A stretch of DNA of 64,000 bases. It comes from Saccharomycopsis fibuligera x Saccharomycopsis cf. fibuligera. Its lineage: Eukaryota; Ascomycota; Saccharomycetes; Ascoideales; Saccharomycopsidaceae. Positions 53,766 to 64,000 of this stretch are shown here, piece after piece. The notes under the pieces were generated by a model that ran no database searches, was not told where the DNA came from, and saw only the letters and a program-made list of their open reading frames with translations. Within the stretch, counting starts at the first letter, position 1; each line of letters starts with the position of its first letter. Location: contig CP012816.1 of NCBI GenBank assembly GCA_001936135.1, positions 4,151,501-4,215,500 on the forward strand. Reading direction: 5' to 3'. The position numbers and the translations under genes were made by a program.

Positions 53766-55040
53766 TCAACGGTGTTCAAAAGAGTCATCAAATGGATTAA
53801 GAGGCGACTGATCTACCTTGACATCCAAAAGAATACTGGAACTAGGTCTGTTGTTTATTGAAGGCCTATTTCTTAGCGCATCAGGAGTCACCGAGGAAGC
53901 AGTAGAATATCTATTATTACTAGTTCCATATTGTTCATGATGTCTATTGAAGAAAGACTGATCGTCATCAGAATCAGAACCCAACGAAATAAGTTCATTA
54001 ACATCACTGAGACCATCAGTGGTTGGCTCCACAATATGAGTTAGGCCTGGAATTGATTTTCTATTTTTCCGCACTTCTTCTCTAGAAAGCGATCCTTTGT
54101 AACTTGGTTGGCGACTGTGCATTTGCTGACCGCTCAATTTTGCATCAGAATCTTGGGTGTTATTGTTGTAGTCGGTATTGCTATCGTGACTGCTATCAAG
54201 GGTGCGCACGTCTTCATCTTCATCGCTTTCAAAAATCACCTCGTTGTGAAGTTTGGACTTGTTAACGTCAACAAGCTTAGGCACGGCTCTCACTGCAGTC
54301 ATTGTTGATAATGGACTACCAAACATGGTGTTATTATTATTATTCTGCTGACGACTAGCAATACTTTGCACATCATCAGGAACTTGTCTATTGGAAAACA
54401 AACTAGAATCACTTCTGACTTTAACGCCCGGAATGTAGGCAATAGGTATAATGTTAGATGCTCTGGTTAACGCACTGGATGCTAATGATGTAAAGGTAGC
54501 AGCAGAGTTTCTTTTGGCTCTTCTACTGGTGCGTTTAGAAAACCCAGTGTATATACTACTGCTGTCACCAGGAGATTTGCCAAATTGTGGTGGTGCACTA
54601 AATTCTTTAGCAATCACATTGCTATTGTTACCAGGATAACCTTGTTCAGCACCACCATTATAACCATTACCGGCTAAAATTTCTTTTTCTTGAGCTTCGA
54701 GTCTTAAAAACTTATTAGATTTTCTGTGTTTTTTGTGGTTCCAAACTATAAAACCAATAATTAATCCCAAAAACACAACGCCTCCCACCACGCCACCAAT
54801 TATACCACCAATGTTCTTGGAATCTTTGCCAACGCATTTCACTGAAGCGCACTTTTGGCATGTTCTGGAAGTCATTATACAACTTTTGCCACGACTGCAA
54901 TTGCATGATGGAGACGGGGTAGGGCAAGAAACACAGCCTTCAATACTGTCATCATCTCTTCTTGTCAAAAATATGTTCAAGTATTCTTCTTCTCTTTTGG
55001 TGAGGCGAATACCGGTATAATGTTCCGGTGATACTTCCAT
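53766..55040 (-). CDS. OPY2: Single-pass membrane anchor Opy2 of the HOG/MAPK pathway
   Basis: Opy2 recruits Ste50, and through it the MAPKKK Ste11, to the plasma membrane for osmostress and filamentation signalling. The product is 424 aa. A short extracellular part carries eight cysteines (residues 36, 39, 46, 48, 54, 61, 64, 69) in the Opy2 pattern CVSCPTPSPSCNCSRGKSC. One transmembrane segment follows (about 77-100, Gly/Val/Ile-rich), then NHKKHRKSNK as a positive-inside stop. The long Ser/Asn/Asp-rich cytoplasmic tail contains short acidic and hydrophobic patches that in the family bind Ste50. No cleavable signal peptide is evident, consistent with a type III protein. S. cerevisiae Opy2 is 360 aa. 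The symbol rests mainly on the Cys pattern and topology. Confidence 0.88.
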   Translation of the reverse strand: MEVSPEHYTGIRLTKREEEYLNIFLTRRDDDSIEGCVSCPTPSPSCNCSRGKSCIMTSRTCQKCASVKCVGKDSKNIGGIIGGVVGGVVFLGLIIGFIVWNHKKHRKSNKFLRLEAQEKEILAGNGYNGGAEQGYPGNNSNVIAKEFSAPPQFGKSPGDSSSIYTGFSKRTSRRAKRNSAATFTSLASSALTRASNIIPIAYIPGVKVRSDSSLFSNRQVPDDVQSIASRQQNNNNNTMFGSPLSTMTAVRAVPKLVDVNKSKLHNEVIFESDEDEDVRTLDSSHDSNTDYNNNTQDSDAKLSGQQMHSRQPSYKGSLSREEVRKNRKSIPGLTHIVEPTTDGLSDVNELISLGSDSDDDQSFFNRHHEQYGTSNNRYSTASSVTPDALRNRPSINNRPSSSILLDVKVDQSPLNPFDDSFEHR

Positions 55041-55163
55041 GATGGTAACGATACAAATAAAAATAATATGAGACGAGGGGTTCGCGTGTTCGAGCTTAGA
55101 GAACTATATTTTTGGCAAACTTTTGATTGATAATACTTTATTTCAACTGAAGATAATAAGCAG

Positions 55164-55559
55164 CTAGTTTGCAAGTCTGGCTTTTTCTTGTGCTTTAATA
55201 ATAAATATGATAATTATGATATAGGTATGCCAGACGAGCCCGTAGCGAGATAAAAACCATAAAGTCAAATCCAAGAGTTTTTTTAAAGCTGCTGAGGCAC
55301 TGATGAGCAAATGTTTGGAAAAAGATAGGACATATAACAGTATAAAAGAGGATTCCAGTTCAAGTTCAATTATAGTATTGTACTTGTCCATCCCTTTTTT
55401 TCTTTTGATTCTCGTGTTTGATTCCTGCATGACGCTGCATCCGGTATACTCTATCTGAAACGCATCACCCGGCTGAATTCCATGGACGGAACTTCCCAAA
55501 ACGGCAAGTCTATCTCCTATTTCCAGATTTGGCCTCCTGTCGCTTTCTGCGGTAGTCAT
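55164..55559 (-). CDS. Hypothetical small membrane protein, doubtful
   Basis: This is a 131-codon frame from an ATG at 55559, on the same strand as OPY2 and ACE2 and ending 124 bp before OPY2. The first 45 residues look protein-like (RRPNLEIGDRLAVLGSSVHG, then GDAFQIEYTGCS). The end has a hydrophobic segment (HTYIIIIIFIIKAQ) typical of chance frames in AT-rich DNA as well as of small tail-anchored proteins. It contains three CTG codons. It could instead be leader sequence of OPY2. I do not recognise a family. Confidence 0.25.
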   Translation of the reverse strand: MTTAESDRRPNLEIGDRLAVLGSSVHGIQPGDAFQIEYTGCSVMQESNTRIKRKKGMDKYNTIIELELESSFILLYVLSFSKHLLISASAALKKLLDLTLWFLSRYGLVWHTYIIIIIFIIKAQEKARLAN

Positions 55560-56416
55560 TGCTTTTTGCTACGTTGGTTGTGTCAACATCAGCTAGATCA
55601 ACGCCGAAATGGAAAAAGAAAAAACCGCAAAAATGGTAACATGTGTGTATATTTTTGGCAAACATTGTGGTGGATGGCCCGAGCAGACATGTTATTGTCA
55701 CTAGGGAACATTTCAAAGACACGTATTTTTCAACTACTGGTAAATGGACTATTTTATTACGTACTAACCCTCACTGAACTAAACTATAAATTAGCCTATA
55801 TTTTTGCTATTTAGCACTTGTAGCCCAAAATCCTCTTAACGTTTTCTTAACAACTGAAACTATCAGCGTAGCCCCAAGAATGGGGTGATATGTAGTTTAG
55901 GGCGATACGTAGTTGAAGTTGTTCGTGCTAAGACTTCCTTTGCAAATTGGCAACATTATACTCTAATCGCTATTGTACTACAACACATTGAAGAGCGCTG
56001 AGAATGACATAGCTAAATATACAATAGATCCAAAATAATATTGAGCGTACGTTAAATATTAGTATATAACATTTATAATACAATGAGACAAAACTTTATA
56101 GCATGACAAACAGAACAAGACTAAAAGGGAAGAATTTTTTTGACAAAAGCTTTCCGTTAATATCAAAAAACAACGTGCAACAGTAAATAAAAAAGAGGAG
56201 ATTGAGTCAACAACAAAAGAATAAAACTAGAACCAGAATAAATTACAACAACCAGTAGAGCCCACCGCAAGTAAAACGAATGAATAGAGGTATTATCAAT
56301 GATAGGAAAGGAAAAGCCCATAAGAAACAGGAGTGGCTAAAGAACTTTAAACAAAACAGTAAGATATATTGAGAAAGATGAGGATTTTTTTTTTCTTTTT
56401 TTTTATGCCGGCGTCT
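55560..56416. other. Region between ACE2 3' end and the OPY2 upstream area
   Basis: About 860 bp, AT-rich. A TACTAAC word on the plus strand at 55762-55768 has no matching donor nearby. An overlapping plus-strand frame (55482-55814) is not convincing. I see no supported feature. Confidence 0.35.
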
Positions 56417-57890
56417 TCAGTTTAACCGGGCTGATAGTGGTAACATTTTCTTAGAGCCATTGGCACTCAGAGGAGTCAACGGATTGCTGTTTTTACCGCT
56501 CGGAGTATCGATAAAAGAGTTTTCTTTATCGTCCTCAACGGCGAAAAATGCATCAGTGATGTCAGCATCGTTTTGGTACCCATCTTCCTCATCTTCAAAA
56601 ATCTGGGCCTCACTATTTCGTCTATTCTTGTTACTTTCTTCAAAGGCTTTCTCAACTGTTTCTTCTAGCTTTTCTGCTAGCTTTCCATCTTCGACGATTT
56701 TCTTTGGTCTGCCTCTCTTCTTCTTCGGCTTATTAATATTGGCCTCAGTTTCAATACCACCTACACAGATATTTCTCTCCTTGTGACGGCGCAATGCGTC
56801 TATCCTAGTGAACCCTTTACCACACAAACAACTGAATTTGCTATTTTCATGGATCTTCTCATGACGGTGCAAATCATGCTGGCGCACAAAGCTCTTGCTA
56901 CAATTATCATAAGAGCAGCGATATGGTCGATCACAAAGATGAGTTTGAATATGCGAACGGATATTATATCTTCTTTGGAACAATTTTCCACAACCATTAT
57001 AATTGCAGACGTACTTTTTGTTGTTGTCGGGACCGATAATAAACTGATCAATATATCCTGGTGGCAAAGTTGACACTTTATCTGCACCTTTTCTCTTTTG
57101 ACGAGCAGAATAAAGGAGCTGCTGTTGATGTGACAACATCTGATTTTCTGAGGATTCATTTGCTGCCATCATTTCCTCCCAGTAAAGTGGATCATTTGGA
57201 GACATGTTACGAGGAGATGGAGTGGAATTGACAGCAGCAGCAGTGACATCAGTAGTAACTAGACCCGGGTGATGAGGGCGTTGACCACCAGAACCAGTAG
57301 CAATTCTAGAAAAATCAGGCTCGTGCATCTTCACAGGGGACCCGTGGTAAGAAGATGGAGTTGCGGTTTGAGGATAATTATAATCTTCTGGAGAAGAAAA
57401 CGTTGTACCACTAGAGTTGGTTGGGGGTGGATTGTTGAAGTTGGAGTATTTTGGGGACGGTGTCATGTAGATGTTATGATACGAGCTTTGACTTTTTAAT
57501 TCTGGAGTGGTGTGGTTTTGTACTTGGTTAAATGGAGTTGGTACTTGCAAAGTGAGGTTGTTGACATTGATTTGTCTTTTAGTTGGTGATGGATTTGCGG
57601 TAGGGACTGGGGTTGGGAAACATGAATTGTCTGATTTGCCAGTGTTGCTGTTGGGATTACTGCTACTATTGGTAGCCAACGCATAGTTTTGGGTGAGCTC
57701 ACTTTCATCGACCACAGTTTGTTCTAAAATATCATCAATGCTATCAATGTAAGTAACTGGTTGCTGGTTCTCAAACGTGGAATAGGCAGCTGCAGCAGTG
57801 TTAAAATTATTAACTTGAGGACTAGCATGAATTACTTTGGACATCTTGTTTAAGTAATTCGGAGAGAAGTAATTTGTTGTCATAGTAGAC

Positions 57891-57930
<40 letters not shown>

Positions 57931-58834
57931 GCTGCTGCTGTTGATAATGTTGTTGAAGTTGGTGACGATGATGTTGATTTTGCAGTTGCAGTTGCAGTAA
58001 CTGTAGCTGATGCGGTTTGTGCATTTGTTCTTGACGATAGTGCTGCTGCTGCTCCAAGCTTGGCTGCTGCTGCGGCTCTGGATCTGGCGGAAACTTATAT
58101 GCACTTGGCTTAGTGCTAGTCACTATGTAGTCCTTAGACAAAGTTATTGCTTTTGGATCGATTATTCTTTTGCTTTTAGGCTCATTCGTTCTAGTGATCC
58201 TTAAACTATTATTAGAATTACCAAGCTGAACATGTATCTTTTGTTGCACTTGAGTTTCTGGCTGTAACTGCTGCTGATGTTCTCTTCTTTGATGAATCAG
58301 ATTTTGTGGAACGTTGATTATGTCTTTTAAATCTATTGGATTCATTCCCGGAATAGATAGCTCTCTGCCATGAAACCCAAAAAGGGCAGCGCCGCTTGGC
58401 TTTTTAGCGTGTCGTTTGTAACTTGGTTGAGGATTATGTCTTTCTGACTGGTTAACAACGTTGTTATTTATTCCTGCAGGAATATCCAAATCTTGCAAAG
58501 AGAGTAAGGTCTCGTTTATGGAGTCATTGAGTATATTTATGTTGCTAGCATTGCTTGGGTAACTAGTGTACCCATGACTATTTTCAACTGGTGCATTATT
58601 ATTGGCACCATTTCCTTTGTCATCAAATAGATCAAACGCGTTATTTAGTTGCGAAGCTACCGAAGACGCGTTTTCACTGGGAAACTGTTGACCAAAGATG
58701 TCCAAGGAATTATTCTGGTTGAAGTTGGCCTTAGTGTCAAAAAGATGGTTGTAGAACTGCGATTCGTCGATGTTAAAGTTTAACATTGAGGTAGGGTTGG
58801 AGTTTTTGAGATCCAGTTGGTGGAAAGTAGTCAT
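56417..58834 (-). CDS. ACE2: Zinc-finger transcription factor Ace2
   Basis: Ace2 drives daughter-specific genes for septum degradation and is a morphogenesis and virulence regulator in Candida species, controlled by the Cbk1 kinase (RAM network). The product is 805 aa. Two canonical C2H2 fingers and a third divergent one span about residues 608-690: CNYNGCGKLFQRRYNIRSHI, CSYDNCSKSFVRQHDLHRH and CLCGKGFTRIDALRRH, the Swi5/Ace2 pattern. A basic KKKRGRPKK follows. Cbk1-type sites are visible: RHAKKPS (H142, S147) and HGRELS (H155, S160), plus a YKFP docking motif at 246-249. A Gln run from CAA/CAG repeats lies near 300. Swi5 is the alternative name, but the RAM sites favour Ace2. Confidence 0.93.
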
Positions 58835-60707
58835 TTGATTTTGAGTTGTTCAGAATCCTGCCTAATGAAAAGTTTTACCTCGCCTGCAAGGTATAAAGAA
58901 GTGTTTGAAAAAGACGATTTCTTGCTTAAAAGAAAAAGAAGACTATTCGACAGGTTTATTGTAGTTGTTGGAGAAATTCTATTTCGCTGAACTAGGACTT
59001 GGAAAATCGTTGATCAAGAAAAAAGGTGTGTAACTTGCTGGTGAAGGCTGCAGAAAAAAAAGGTGGAAAAGGAACAAGAAGAAGAAAGGAAAAAAAAAAA
59101 AAAAAATCGAAAAGAAGCGTAAGAATGTTAAAAAATTTGAGACAACTTTAGGGAAGATACATTTATATTAAATGGATTTTTGGCAGCAAAGGGGCTTGAT
59201 TTTCGAAATACCAAGGCCGATGCTGCATGTTAAATTGAATCGGCAGCGCAGACGCTATTTACATTATTCCATAAAAGGAAATCCAATTATTTTCTTTATA
59301 CTATAAACGGAAATGCAACACCCATGCACGTGATGTTAATGTATAAGCACATACATGAAGCCGCCATCTTTGTGCAGGCATGAGAATCAGGCTTCTTATG
59401 CCGTAATAACAGTATATTGCATGCTGATGAGACCCGTTTTCTTTGCTCGTTGTTCAAGCAGGGAATAGCAGGCTTGAAAGAAAACTCTAATTATATGTCT
59501 TCGCAGCTTCTTTTGCTGTTAATATCACGCAAGTGGCGTCTGCCTGCCTTTGATGTTGTTGTTCTTCTGCAGCTACACTGTTTGCCCCATACATAATTGA
59601 CATGCTTCGGGTGGCCCGTCTAATTCGCCAAACCAAAACAAGAATTATTATTAATTTTTTTTTTTTATTTATGTACACTGATTTACACTGATTTCGTATT
59701 ATCCAAAAGCTGCTTATTCCTAAACAAAGCAATATTTGCCTTATTATTATAGAGAACCAACTAATTGAGCACATTTTGACTTCGGAACTATGGTGGAGAT
59801 TATTGCGACTTGCATTGCTCCTGTCTACATGTTCTCTGATGATCGCTCAGTTTAGCGGCTTGGTAGATGATCAGCTTATCCATCTATAATAGTGGTCTAA
59901 TAGAAATTGCTTACAATTTGAGCGTTATAACATGAAGCTTTTCTCGCAGATCGTTTCAAAATAGTAAGCAGCACTGAAGACAAAAAATGACAAAATTAAA
60001 AGTAAGGGAAGTTATTGGCACTTACTTTGATCTCCGTTAGTTGACTCGCATGATCATTACAGCGAAATTACTGCCATTATTCTTTCTTCGGGTTTTCGAT
60101 TTTATCAAGGTTCCTGAAATTTCTTGACATTCACTTACGTGGGTGTTTTTGGTAGTTATTGTGTCTGCTCTCTTTGTTGTTTATTCCTCATTTTGTAACA
60201 TTACTTAGTTCACATGTGATGAAAGCGATATGATGTTTTTCCACTCCGGCCAGTGGTGCAAGGGCCTAAATCGAATAGAAAAAAGACGTCAGTTATATTT
60301 TAAAATCTACTATATTATTAATTCAGCTACACTTGTAGTACTCATGTTTGCAACAATAGGACTCCAGAATTCGTCTATGACATGTATACGTATATTAAGA
60401 AGCGGAAAATAAAAATACCGCAACAAAGCGAAATTTTTTTTTGATCCATTAAAAGTACAAAGTTTGGAGGAAATTGTTCCTAAAAAACAGAACGATCGTA
60501 GACCACAAAGAGTGTCTCATAAAGCATAGCAACAGCCAATATGGTTGATAGGCCACATTGAATACAAATCAAAGAAGAAAAAAAATACAACTTATGAAAG
60601 AACCAAATGGAAACCAAACGAGGAGAAAAAGGCAAGGGAAAAGTTAGAACCAGTTATTATGATAAATGATGATGAATGTGAGATGATGAAACTCAAAAGA
60701 CAAATGT
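58835..60707. other. ACE2 upstream region
   Basis: This 1.9-kb stretch between ACE2 and the 3' end of TIF6 contains an A-rich tract (59085-59105) and GCACGTGA at 59326-59333. Small open frames (up to 95 codons) are not convincing. It is probably the ACE2 promoter. Confidence 0.4.
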
Positions 60708-61445
60708 CTAAGAGTAAGTCTCAATCAAAGTATCACGCAAATTACCGCTAATAGCATCTGGTTGGTTTTCTTGCAACTTGAAGATACTTTCAATAACACT
60801 CAATTCTGGAGCAGTGGTGTCCAAACCAGCAACTGCGAGCCAATCATTCACCACTATACCAGCACCAACGACGGAACTACCTCTGTTAACAGTACCGGCT
60901 ACTATTGGAACTTGCAACAAACTGGACAATTCTTCTTGATCTTGCACAGACGTTTGTGGATGGACGAGACCTCCTTGGTTAGAAAGTGCACAGTAAGAGC
61001 CCACCAACACGTTACCGGCAATAGTTTGTCTAAAAACTTCAACACCCAAAGTGTCAGCAATTATTTCTTCTGTTTCTCTTTCAATGTCTGGATGAACTAA
61101 AGCAACGTAATCGTTGCAACAGATAACGTTACCCAAAGCAGACAATCTTTCTTCCACTCTTTGAATCTTCACAGTGTCTGGCAAAGAATTTCTCAAGTGC
61201 ATAAGTTCTTGATCAGTGGTTTGGGTTGGAACCAACAAGCCTCTTCTGTTACCAGCGGTCATTCTACCAATAATTCTGCTTCCGGCTATGGTAGTGTGGG
61301 CCATTGGGATAACGTCCCCGAGCTCTGCTTCAAACGCAGAGTAAAAATTTTCTGAGCCGCCAACAGCGATCAAACAGTATGAGTTGGTTAACTTAGAGAA
61401 GACACCAACATCGTTAGAGTTTTCGAACTGTGTTCTAGTAGCCAT
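60708..61445 (-). CDS. TIF6: Translation initiation factor 6 (eIF6), ribosome anti-association factor
   Basis: Tif6 binds the 60S subunit during its nuclear maturation and blocks 40S joining until it is released in the cytoplasm by Efl1 and Sdo1. The product is 245 aa, exactly the family length. Conserved pentein-fold segments are [112 protein letters not shown] and [20 protein letters not shown]. No CTG codon occurs in the gene. It functions in the same pathway as MAK5 and RPL2 elsewhere in the window. An AAAATTTT element lies about 255 bp upstream (61701-61708); no PAC copy was found beside it. Confidence 0.98.
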   Translation of the reverse strand: MATRTQFENSNDVGVFSKLTNSYCLIAVGGSENFYSAFEAELGDVIPMAHTTIAGSRIIGRMTAGNRRGLLVPTQTTDQELMHLRNSLPDTVKIQRVEERLSALGNVICCNDYVALVHPDIERETEEIIADTLGVEVFRQTIAGNVLVGSYCALSNQGGLVHPQTSVQDQEELSSLLQVPIVAGTVNRGSSVVGAGIVVNDWLAVAGLDTTAPELSVIESIFKLQENQPDAISGNLRDTLIETYS

Positions 61446-62125
61446 TTTGTGAGTTGAGAACTTGATAAATGAATGCGTTTGGTGTTATTGAGCAAAGTAG
61501 AAGTTGCTTTTATATTAGTTTGCTGAAAAGCTTGAATTTGTAACGAAATAGTTTGTTGAAAAAAAGTCAATTTGTGATACAAAGAGATACACAAATTCAA
61601 TACAGTATAATGTCTGTTTGGGGATCGAAGCTTTTAAAGTAATACTTGATGCTTTAAACACAAACTAATATTACAAATCACTTTATGCGAATATGGGTAT
61701 AAAATTTTCCTTTCACAATTTTTTTTGCTTTGCAATTTTTTTTTTCAGCGATGCCTGAATGATGGACGCATTTGATTGCATGCTGTAGCGTATAAGCATG
61801 TGACCGAACTGAAAGGGCCACTACCCATTATTACTTGAAGCACTCTTTAATATAAGCTAATTACAGAAGGTAGAATTCCACACTTTAAAGCAAATACGGT
61901 TATTAATCCTTTATTTTTTCAGTTTAAGTGGGCTAGAGGAGCCTCATAAAAATGATTTTTATTTTATTTGACAAGCTTTTTTTCATAGAGCTAAGTATAT
62001 TATGATTTTCAATTAACTTTTCAAAAAGAAATATAAGCATGTTTGTATATTTGTTGGCAGTTATAACTAACTAAGGATGAAAAACAAAAAAAGCGAAAAA
62101 TCAGCAGAGAAGTAGTAGTTATCAT
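61446..62125. other. TIF6 promoter and 3' region of the aldo-keto reductase
   Basis: This 680-bp AT-rich stretch has several T runs (61719-61745) and AAAATTTT at 61701-61708. No coding sequence is seen. Confidence 0.4.
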
Positions 62126-63136
62126 TTAGTTAGACAAGAATTTTCTCATTTGTTCATTGTAACGATCACCAACCACTTTAACTTCATCAAGAATCTTTTG
62201 AATCTCAGCAAAAGATTCAGCTGTAATCTCCCTAATATTGGAATTATCAGCAATTCTATCCAATTTAGTAGAACCAGGGATTGGCACAAAGATTGGGTAC
62301 TTTTTTTCATTAGCATTCTTCTTATTATTATGGAATGCAATCCAAGCTAATGATAGTTGAGCCAAAGTTAAACTTTCTTTGTCAGCAACAGATTTCAATT
62401 TTTGCAAAAGAACAGAATTCTGTTCAATTATTTCATCTTTGGCAAATCTATCGAAATGAAATCTGATATCGTCTTTTGGTAAATCTTTAGTAGATTTGAT
62501 TATCCCAGCCAAGAATCCCTTTCCTAACGGAGAATATGCTACTACAGGAATATTCAAATCTCTAGCGGCATCAGCAATACCATTGGTTAAAATATCAGTA
62601 TACCAAAGAGAAAATTCAATTTCCACAAATGAAAGTGGGGCAACTTTAGCGGCTCTTTTTAAAGTTTCGACTTTTGGTTCAGAGAGAGAAATGCCGCCAA
62701 TTTTGCCAGCTTTAACATACTCCATAATGTAGCCAATGGTTTCTTCAATAGGAACAGCAGGATCAACCCTAGCACACTCAAAGATCAACTCGCCTTTTTT
62801 CTCAGGAAGCAAGTTTATAATGTTTTCAAGGGATCTTTGAATACTGGCTTTGTCGCCAGTTGGGGTTAAGGTCTTGAGATCAACACCGCCTTTCACTGAG
62901 ACAATGATGTCGTTTTTGATTTCTGGGTGCGCAGCAAGAAAATTGTTCAAGTATTTTAAATTCAATCCATCAGGACCATAAATTTCACCAGCATTGAAGA
63001 AACGAGCACCAGAATTGTATGCAGTCAAGTAGATTTCGTTAGCTTGGTCTTGTGTGACTGGGGTTGGAGTCCAAGTCATGCCCATAGTGCCAAAGCCGAC
63101 AGTTTTTGGAAGTGGTGTGTATTTAAATTGTGACAT
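62126..63136 (-). CDS. Aldo-keto reductase, pyridoxal reductase-like (AKR8 type)
   Basis: This is a probable NADPH-dependent (alpha/beta)8-barrel reductase of 336 aa, similar to fission yeast Plr1 (pyridoxal to pyridoxine). Segments are VGFGTMGMTWTP, then YNSGARFFNAGEIYGPDG with the catalytic Tyr in EIYG, VSVKGGVDLKTL with the catalytic Lys, ECARVDPAVPIEETIGYM-like, GKIGGISLSEP, EIEFSLWYTDI, PVVAYSPLGKGFLAG and FVPIPGSTKLDRI (NADP-binding region). As in Plr1-like enzymes, Asn stands in place of the usual Asp before the Tyr (FNAGEIYG), and ARVDP replaces the usual His-containing block. No CTG codon is used. A T26 tract (on the gene strand) lies 14 bp upstream of the ATG. The natural substrate is not established. 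Confidence 0.92.
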   Translation of the reverse strand: MSQFKYTPLPKTVGFGTMGMTWTPTPVTQDQANEIYLTAYNSGARFFNAGEIYGPDGLNLKYLNNFLAAHPEIKNDIIVSVKGGVDLKTLTPTGDKASIQRSLENIINLLPEKKGELIFECARVDPAVPIEETIGYIMEYVKAGKIGGISLSEPKVETLKRAAKVAPLSFVEIEFSLWYTDILTNGIADAARDLNIPVVAYSPLGKGFLAGIIKSTKDLPKDDIRFHFDRFAKDEIIEQNSVLLQKLKSVADKESLTLAQLSLAWIAFHNNKKNANEKKYPIFVPIPGSTKLDRIADNSNIREITAESFAEIQKILDEVKVVGDRYNEQMRKFLSN

Positions 63137-64000
63137 TGTAAGTTTTATGCAAAAAAAAAAAAAAAAAAAAAAAAAATAATAGTGTATGTTAATAATTGAC
63201 TTGCTAGTTAATTTCAGTGATGTTTGTTTGATTTTTCAGCGTTGGCTTGTGTCAATCGGAGAAAGAACAACTACCATTTATATACCGATGAGTCCGTGCT
63301 GCAGCATTGGTCCCGTTGCCGCTAGCTTCGATCTGTGTGGCGTAAGGCTCGAATTTGGTCCGAGACTTTTCTCCCACATTTCCTCCGGACTTTAGAAAAT
63401 CCTTGCCAGAAAATATATGCTGCAAGATGACGCACTCAGACGCGCAATCACACGAAACTCATATAACCTTACGCAACAAGTCTATAACAGTTCGTAGATT
63501 CCGCTATTTCCTGGCATATATCATAGAAGGTGGATATTTTTGCCTCAGATGGAACCCTGAGTAAAAATGCACTTTATAGTCACACAAGTACGTTTCAGAC
63601 ACCCCATTTCTGGTTCGATAATAATAGGACTATTATAACTTTTGCAACGGTTGGATATCCGCTTTGCATTAAAAGTTCACTAGTGGCTCAGTTTTCTCTC
63701 TGTAATGTTAATAAGTTTTTATTGAAATATATGTTATGCAATGATATCTTAACAGTGAAAGGGGCAGGCTATGCACATACGAAATGCAAGTTCACATGTC
63801 TGGCTTGAGCCAGTATAAAAGTAATCTTCATTAATACAAGATAATATACAAATGTTTATTGGACAAGAAACCAATTTCAACAACTTCGAAAACAACTAAA
63901 AGTAATGAATAAAATTCTTTTGTAAAAAGTATCCAATGACACAAAGCCAGCAAATAACAGGAAACAAAGGACCTATTAAGGTAACCTAATTATTGTTTTA
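63137..64000. other. Upstream region of the aldo-keto reductase gene
   Basis: An A26 run (63151-63176) is next to the gene start. The remaining sequence to the window end contains only short frames without protein-like composition. No gene is supported. Confidence 0.4.

Noticed and set aside
55762-55814. Spliced plus-strand gene using the TACTAAC at 55762
   Set aside because: No GTATGT-like donor upstream on that strand and no convincing coding sequence on either side.
59487-59774. 95-codon minus-strand frame upstream of ACE2
   Set aside because: Hydrophobic, low-complexity and unsupported; more likely part of the ACE2 promoter.
1-64000. tRNA genes, LTR elements or other transposons
   Set aside because: No GGTTCGANNCC box in either orientation with cloverleaf arms, and no reverse transcriptase, integrase or transposase sequence in any frame.

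Overview
This window is nuclear DNA from a budding yeast (Saccharomycotina). The evidence is an AT-rich sequence with compact mostly intronless genes, two spliced genes with the canonical TACTAAC branch point, fungal-specific proteins (Opy2, Ace2, Gup1, Mak5) and many N/Q/D/E-rich inserts. The CTG codon is absent from the well-conserved, probably highly expressed genes RPL2, TIF6 and the aldo-keto reductase (about 835 codons checked by eye). It does occur in poorly conserved, Asn/Ser-rich stretches. This fits a CUG-Ser ('CTG clade') yeast of the Candida/Lodderomyces type, but I could not prove the reassignment from this window. I saw no tRNA, rRNA, transposon, LTR or CRISPR array.

Layout. 0-10 kb: start of CWH41 (cut by the window edge), a divergent unidentified helical protein, GID8 (ubiquitin-ligase subunit), MAK5 (60S helicase) and DPH1 (diphthamide). 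10-21 kb: a large Asn-rich protein with a weak Ste12-like domain, flanked by 3 kb gene-poor stretches, then GUP1. 21-31 kb: a TFIIIC subunit and BRF1 (both RNA polymerase III initiation factors) side by side, then RPL2 and QCR6, which are divergent and both spliced. 31-40 kb: a two-RRM protein, an AFF4/Ebp1-like protein and an unidentified acidic protein. 40-53 kb: STT4 (PI 4-kinase) and INO80 (chromatin remodeller), separated by an unusually GC-rich intergenic region. 53-64 kb: OPY2 (HOG pathway anchor), ACE2 (RAM-pathway transcription factor), TIF6 (eIF6) and a pyridoxal-reductase-like aldo-keto reductase.

Functional themes are ribosome and translation biogenesis (MAK5, DPH1, RPL2, TIF6, plus Pol III factors), signalling and morphogenesis (STT4, OPY2, ACE2, GUP1), and chromatin or transcription (INO80, BRF1, TFIIIC, possible elongation factor). 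Promoters show matching regulatory motifs: PAC/RRPE upstream of MAK5 and DPH1, two perfect PAC copies upstream of GID8, Cbf1-type sites between RPL2 and QCR6, and CACGTGA upstream of BRF1, the RRM gene, INO80 and ACE2.

I found no clear self-contained novel system. The most interesting leads are the divergent Ste12-like protein with its long repeat-bearing upstream region, the AFF4-like protein with a duplicated LSPTLP motif, a GC-rich potentially structured segment near 33.4 kb, the GC island between STT4 and INO80, and a 21-codon upstream ORF at STT4.
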